Of a stretch of DNA of 64,000 nucleotides, positions 60,216 to 64,000 are shown in pieces. The notes under the pieces are model-generated. The model saw only the letters and a program-made list of their open reading frames with translations. It did no database searches and had not been told where the DNA came from. The stretch's first letter is position 1. Every line of letters starts with the position of its first letter. Source of the stretch: Sphingomonas sp. PAMC26645. GTDB taxonomy: Bacteria > Pseudomonadota > Alphaproteobacteria > Sphingomonadales > Sphingomonadaceae. A program made the position numbers and the translations under genes. Where the stretch lies: assembly GCF_004795835.1 (NCBI RefSeq), contig NZ_CP039249.1:1236501-1300500 (forward strand). The letters are read 5' to 3'.

Positions 60216-63200
60216 GCGGGCTCCGGCCGGTGAGGGCCCTGTGGTTCGGGTGGTCCGTTGTGATCGCCATCAGATCCGTGGCCATCATGGTCGTGGTCGT
60301 CATGGCCCTGGAAGCCGGTCGGCTTGCCCCGCAGCTTGGCGATGCCGTCGCGCGCGCCGCGGCGGACGAGAACGAAGAACAGCGGGATGTAGAAGATCGC
60401 GAGGATCGTCGCGGTCAGCATGCCGCCGACCACCGCGGTCCCGATCGCGATACGGCTGTTCGCGCCCGCACCAGTCGACAGCGCCAAGGGCAACACGCCG
60501 AGGATGAACGCGAACGACGTCATCAGGATCGGGCGCAATCGGATCTTCGCCGCGGACAGTGCCGCCTCGATGACGCGCTTGCCCTTCTTCTCCTCTTGCT
60601 CGGCGAACTCGATCATCAGGATCGCGTTCTTCGCCGCCAGCCCCATCGTCGTCAGCAGGCCGATCTGGAGATACACGTCGTTGATCAACCCCCGCAGCGT
60701 GACCGCGAGGATCGCGCCGACGAGGCCCAATGGGATCACCAGCAGCACGGCAATAGGGATCGACCAGCTTTCGTACAGCGCGGCGAGGCACAGGAACACG
60801 ACCAGCAGCGACAGCCCGTAAAGGATCGGTGCCTGACCCGAGGACAGGCGTTCCTGATACGACAGGCCGGACCATGCGACCGACGTGCCGGGGATCTGCC
60901 CAGCAAGCTCGGCGATCCGGTTCATCGCATCGCCCGAGCTGACGCCTGGCGCGCCCGAGCCCTGGATCTCGTATGAGGCGATGCCGTTGAAGCGCGAGAG
61001 CGTCGTCGGCGCTTGGCCCCAACTCGTCTTCGCGAACGACGAGAACGGCGCCATCTGGCCGTTCGATCCGCGCACGAACCACTGGCTGAGGTCCGATGGC
61101 TGCGCACGGAACTGCGCGTCGCCCTGGACATAGACGCGCTTGACGCGGCCGCGGTCGATGAAGTCGTTGACGTATTGCCCACCCCAGGCGGTCGACAGCG
61201 TCGAGTTCACGTTCGCCTGTGTGAGACCGAGCGTCGACAGCTTCTGCTGGTCGGCATCGACACGCAAGGTGGCGACATCGGGCAGCTCGGTCAGGCGGAT
61301 TGCGGTCAGCGACGAGTCGGCGCGGGCGAGCGCGAGCAGCTTGTCGCGCGCGGCGTTGAACTCGATCTGGCTAAGCCCGCCGGCGTTCTGCAACTCCATC
61401 GTGAAGCCGTTCGACGAACCGAGACCGCGCACCGCCGGTGGCACCAGTGAATAGACCTGCGCGTCACGGAAGCCGGCGAACGCCTTCGATGCGCGACCGG
61501 TTATCGCCTCCGCGGTGTTTTCCTTGCCCTTGCGATCGTCCCAAGGCGCGAACGCGATGAAGCCTTGCCCCGTGTTCTGGCCACTTGCGCCGCCGCCGCC
61601 GCCACCGCTGACGGTGAACATCGTGCGGACGTTGGCCTTCTCGTTGGTGTAGTAATATTGCTCGATCTGCTTCTGCAGCGCAAAGGTGCGGCCTTGCGTG
61701 GCGCCCGCCGGAAGCTGGAACTGGACGATACCCGAGCCCTGGTCCTCGGTCGGCAGGAAGCCCGTCGGCAGCCGCAGGAACAGCACCGCGAGCACCGCGA
61801 CGATCACCGCGTAGATCAGCAGGAACAGCCACTTCCGGTCGATCACCGACTGGACCGCACTGGTGTATTTCTGCGTGCCCTTCTCGAACCCGTCGTTGAA
61901 CTTGTCACCGGCGCGCGTGAAAAAGTGCGCGACCTTGGGGAATTTGCGTTCGCCCCAGCTCTTCTCGGTGTTGCCCTCGGCGTCCTTCTGCTTCTGCTTG
62001 AGCAGCGTCGCGGTGAGGGCAGGCGAGAGGATGAGCGCGACGAGCACCGACAGGACCATCGCCGAGACCATCGTCAGCGAGAACTGGCGGTAAATCACGC
62101 CGGTCGATCCGCCGAAGAACGCCATCGGCAGGAACACCGCCGACAGCACGAGCGCGATCGCGACCAGCGCGACGGTGATCTCGTTCATCGATTCGATCGT
62201 TGCCTCCCGAGGCGTCATCTCGGGATTTTCCTCCATCAGGCGCTCGACGTTCTCGACCACGACGATCGCGTCGTCGACCAGCAGGCCGATCGCGAGCACG
62301 AGCCCGAACAGCGTCAACGTGTTGATCGAGAAGCCCGCGAGATAGAACACGCCGAACGTGCCGAGCAGCACGACCGGGACCGCGATCGTCGGGATCAGCG
62401 TCGCACGCCAGCTCTGCAGGAACACGAACATGACGATGACGACGAGGATGACCGCCTCGATCAGCGTCTTCACGACTTCGTCGATCGACAGCTTGATGAA
62501 GTCGGTGGTGTCGTTGGCGTAGGCGAACTTCAGGCCGGGCGGGAAGCTCTTGGCCGACTTGGCGACGAACGCCTTGACCAGTTCGGCGGTCTTCAGCGCG
62601 TCGGCGCCCGGCGCGAGCAGCACGGCGATACCGGCGCCGGGATGCGCATTGACGCGGCTGCGCGCATTGTAGTTCTCCGCGCCCAGCTCGATCCGGGCGA
62701 CGTCGCGCAGCTTGACCACGGCGCTGTCGTTGGTGGTCTTCAGGATGATGTTGGCGAACTGCTCGGGCGTCTGGAGGCGCGACTGTGCGGTGACGGTCGC
62801 GTTGAGCATCTGCGTGTCGGGCTGGGGTTGGCCGCCGAGCTCGCCGGCGGCGACTTCGGTGTTCTGCGCCTGGATCGCGGTGGTCACGTCGCTCGGGATC
62901 AGCTGGTAGCTCGCGAGTTTGTTCGGGTTCAGCCAGATCCGCATCGCGTATTGCGCGCCGAACACGTTGCTGTCGCCGATCCCCGGGATACGGCCGAGCG
63001 GGTCCTGCAGGTTCGAGACGAGATAGTCCGAGACGTCCTGGTTGGTCAGCTTGTCGGTCTCGTCATAGACGCCGACGATCAGAAGGTTGTCCGGATTCGA
63101 CTTGCGGACGACGAGGCCCTGTTGCTGGACCTGCTGCGGCAGGCGGGACAGCGTCTGCTGGACCTGGTTCTGGACCTGGACCTGCGCGATGTCGGGATCC

Positions 63201-63496
63201 GTGCCCTTCTCGAACGTCACCGTGATGTTCACCGAGCCGCGCGACGACGAGGACGAGCTGAAATAGATCAGCCCGTCGATACCCGTCAGCGACTGCTCGA
63301 CGACCTGCGTGACGCTGTTCTGGATCGTCTGCGCGTTGGCACCAGGGAAGGACGCGCGGACGGTCACCTGCGGCGGCGCGACGTCGGGGTACTGCGCGAT
63401 CGGCAGGCTCATGATCGCGCCAATGCCGCCAAGCATCACGATGATCGCGAGCACCCAGGCGAAGATCGGGCGATCGATGAAGACACGGGATAACAT
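60212..63496 (-). CDS. RND efflux pump, inner-membrane transporter (HAE1/AcrB type)
   Basis: A protein of 1094 residues with 12 membrane helices in the 1+5 / 1+5 pattern. It starts MLSRVFIDRPIFAWVLA and carries the proton-relay Asp pair in LVLAIGLLVDDAIVVVEN, the conserved GFLPTEDQG at the start of the second half and AAKNAILMIEFAEQ. Periplasmic loops carry DPLGRIPGIG and the substrate-pocket segments expected of drug exporters. The C-terminus has an unusual His/Asp-rich tail of about 30 residues (GHDDHDHDGHGSDGDHNG). It pumps hydrophobic compounds from the periplasm and inner leaflet through the channel encoded next. The start is six bases after the adaptor stop, and the channel gene overlaps its stop. 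Confidence 0.95.
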   Translation of the reverse strand: MLSRVFIDRPIFAWVLAIIVMLGGIGAIMSLPIAQYPDVAPPQVTVRASFPGANAQTIQNSVTQVVEQSLTGIDGLIYFSSSSSSRGSVNITVTFEKGTDPDIAQVQVQNQVQQTLSRLPQQVQQQGLVVRKSNPDNLLIVGVYDETDKLTNQDVSDYLVSNLQDPLGRIPGIGDSNVFGAQYAMRIWLNPNKLASYQLIPSDVTTAIQAQNTEVAAGELGGQPQPDTQMLNATVTAQSRLQTPEQFANIILKTTNDSAVVKLRDVARIELGAENYNARSRVNAHPGAGIAVLLAPGADALKTAELVKAFVAKSAKSFPPGLKFAYANDTTDFIKLSIDEVVKTLIEAVILVVIVMFVFLQSWRATLIPTIAVPVVLLGTFGVFYLAGFSINTLTLFGLVLAIGLLVDDAIVVVENVERLMEENPEMTPREATIESMNEITVALVAIALVLSAVFLPMAFFGGSTGVIYRQFSLTMVSAMVLSVLVALILSPALTATLLKQKQKDAEGNTEKSWGERKFPKVAHFFTRAGDKFNDGFEKGTQKYTSAVQSVIDRKWLFLLIYAVIVAVLAVLFLRLPTGFLPTEDQGSGIVQFQLPAGATQGRTFALQKQIEQYYYTNEKANVRTMFTVSGGGGGGASGQNTGQGFIAFAPWDDRKGKENTAEAITGRASKAFAGFRDAQVYSLVPPAVRGLGSSNGFTMELQNAGGLSQIEFNAARDKLLALARADSSLTAIRLTELPDVATLRVDADQQKLSTLGLTQANVNSTLSTAWGGQYVNDFIDRGRVKRVYVQGDAQFRAQPSDLSQWFVRGSNGQMAPFSSFAKTSWGQAPTTLSRFNGIASYEIQGSGAPGVSSGDAMNRIAELAGQIPGTSVAWSGLSYQERLSSGQAPILYGLSLLVVFLCLAALYESWSIPIAVLLVIPLGLVGAILAVTLRGLINDVYLQIGLLTTMGLAAKNAILMIEFAEQEEKKGKRVIEAALSAAKIRLRPILMTSFAFILGVLPLALSTGAGANSRIAIGTAVVGGMLTATILAIFYIPLFFVLVRRGARDGIAKLRGKPTGFQGHDDHDHDGHGSDGDHNGPPEPQGPHRPEPA

Positions 63497-63502
63497 AAGG
63501 GC

Positions 63503-64000
63503 TTAGCCGGCCTTTTTCTGGCTGGAGTCGCCACCGGAGGAGTCACCCTTGGGCGCTTCGATCTTCTGCGCGGTGTTTTCCGGCACCGGCTTCACGCCCT
63601 GGTTCGGCGCGATCTTCGACAGGCCCTGCGTGATGATCTTGTCGCCGGGGTTGAGCCCACTCGTGACCACCCAGAACGCGCCCTGCGTGCGGTCCGCCTT
63701 GATCTTCTTCTGCACCGCCTTGTTGTTCGCACCGACGACATAGACCGTCGCATTGCCCTTCGCGTCGCGCGACACGCCAGCCTGCGGCACGAGGAACGCG
63801 CGCTGGTTGATCGCCTGGGCGAACTTTGCCTGGACGAACATGCCGGGGAGCAGCAGCCCCTGCGGGTTGGGGAAGCGCGCGCGCAACGTCACGGTGCCGG
63901 TCTCGGTGTTGACCAGCGCTTCGGCGAATTCGACCGTGCCCGTGGCGCCGTATTCGCTGCCGTCCTCGAGCGTCAGGCGGACCTCGGCGCGGGTCGCGAC
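63503..64000 (-). CDS. RND efflux periplasmic adaptor (AcrA/MexA type), C-terminal part
   Basis: The gene runs off the right edge, so only the C-terminal 165 residues are seen. The beta-barrel and membrane-proximal domains are present: VEFAEALVNTETGTVTLRA, FPNPQGLLLPGMFVQAKF, AFLVPQAGVSRDAKGNATV and WVVTSGLNPGDKIITQGLSK. It ends with a Lys/Ser/Gly-rich tail. Adaptors link the pump to the outer channel. It is the upstream gene of the operon; a regulator, if any, would be beyond the window. Confidence 0.92.
   Translation of the reverse strand, partial: VATRAEVRLTLEDGSEYGATGTVEFAEALVNTETGTVTLRARFPNPQGLLLPGMFVQAKFAQAINQRAFLVPQAGVSRDAKGNATVYVVGANNKAVQKKIKADRTQGAFWVVTSGLNPGDKIITQGLSKIAPNQGVKPVPENTAQKIEAPKGDSSGGDSSQKKAG

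Noticed and set aside
61565..63493. 642-codon plus-strand open frame opposite the RND pump
   Set aside because: Antisense of a long GC-rich pump gene; its His/Arg/Asp-rich composition shows no family features.

Overview
The window looks like a chromosomal segment of a sphingomonad alphaproteobacterium (Sphingomonas or a close relative). It is GC-rich, carries two large TonB-dependent receptors of the Xanthomonas/Caulobacter type, a SapC-JmjC-halogenase group next to a receptor, class Ia ribonucleotide reductase genes and GC-rich palindromic repeats typical of this family. No rRNA, tRNA or CRISPR array was seen.

Region 1 (1-45.8 kb) is one large hemicellulose utilisation locus. It starts after the tail of a dienelactone hydrolase gene. 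First comes a receptor, then a GH115 alpha-glucuronidase, a GntR/FadR regulator and mannonate dehydratase (uxuA), with a second GntR regulator converging on them. A reverse-strand block follows: GH9, GH43, GH43, xylulokinase (xylB), xylose isomerase (xylA) and a beta-helix GH141-like protein. Divergent from it is a long forward operon: type-B carboxylesterase, alpha/beta hydrolase, an unknown beta-sandwich protein, an arabinanase-like GH43, GH51, GH95, a CE1-like esterase and another GH43. Converging on this is a reverse block: second receptor, flavin-dependent halogenase homologue, CE20-like acetylesterase, GH3 and GH27. SapC and a JmjC/cupin protein diverge from the second receptor. Together these would import oligosaccharides across the outer membrane, remove acetyl, arabinosyl, fucosyl, galactosyl and glucuronosyl side groups in the periplasm, and feed xylose to XylA/XylB and part of the uronic acid flux to UxuA. 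No GH10/GH11 endoxylanase was recognised, so backbone cleavage may be encoded elsewhere. Palindromes with an AGCGCT core lie in front of four of these transcription units, although no LacI-type regulator is in the window.

Region 2 (45.8-48.06 kb) is a small accessory patch: a frameshifted thermonuclease-like pseudogene followed by a low-GC gene for an OLD-like ATPase with a TOPRIM domain, packed against the 3' end of nrdB.

Region 3 (48.06-64 kb) is more ordinary: nrdB, a small membrane protein, a DUF2171 protein, nrdA, a hybrid sensor kinase, a haloacid dehalogenase, a GGDEF-EAL-PilZ protein and an RND efflux operon (outer-membrane channel, pump, partial adaptor) that runs off the window end. 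Two repeat clusters flank the sensor kinase and dehalogenase genes. All functions are read from motifs in the translated sequence; no database search was run.
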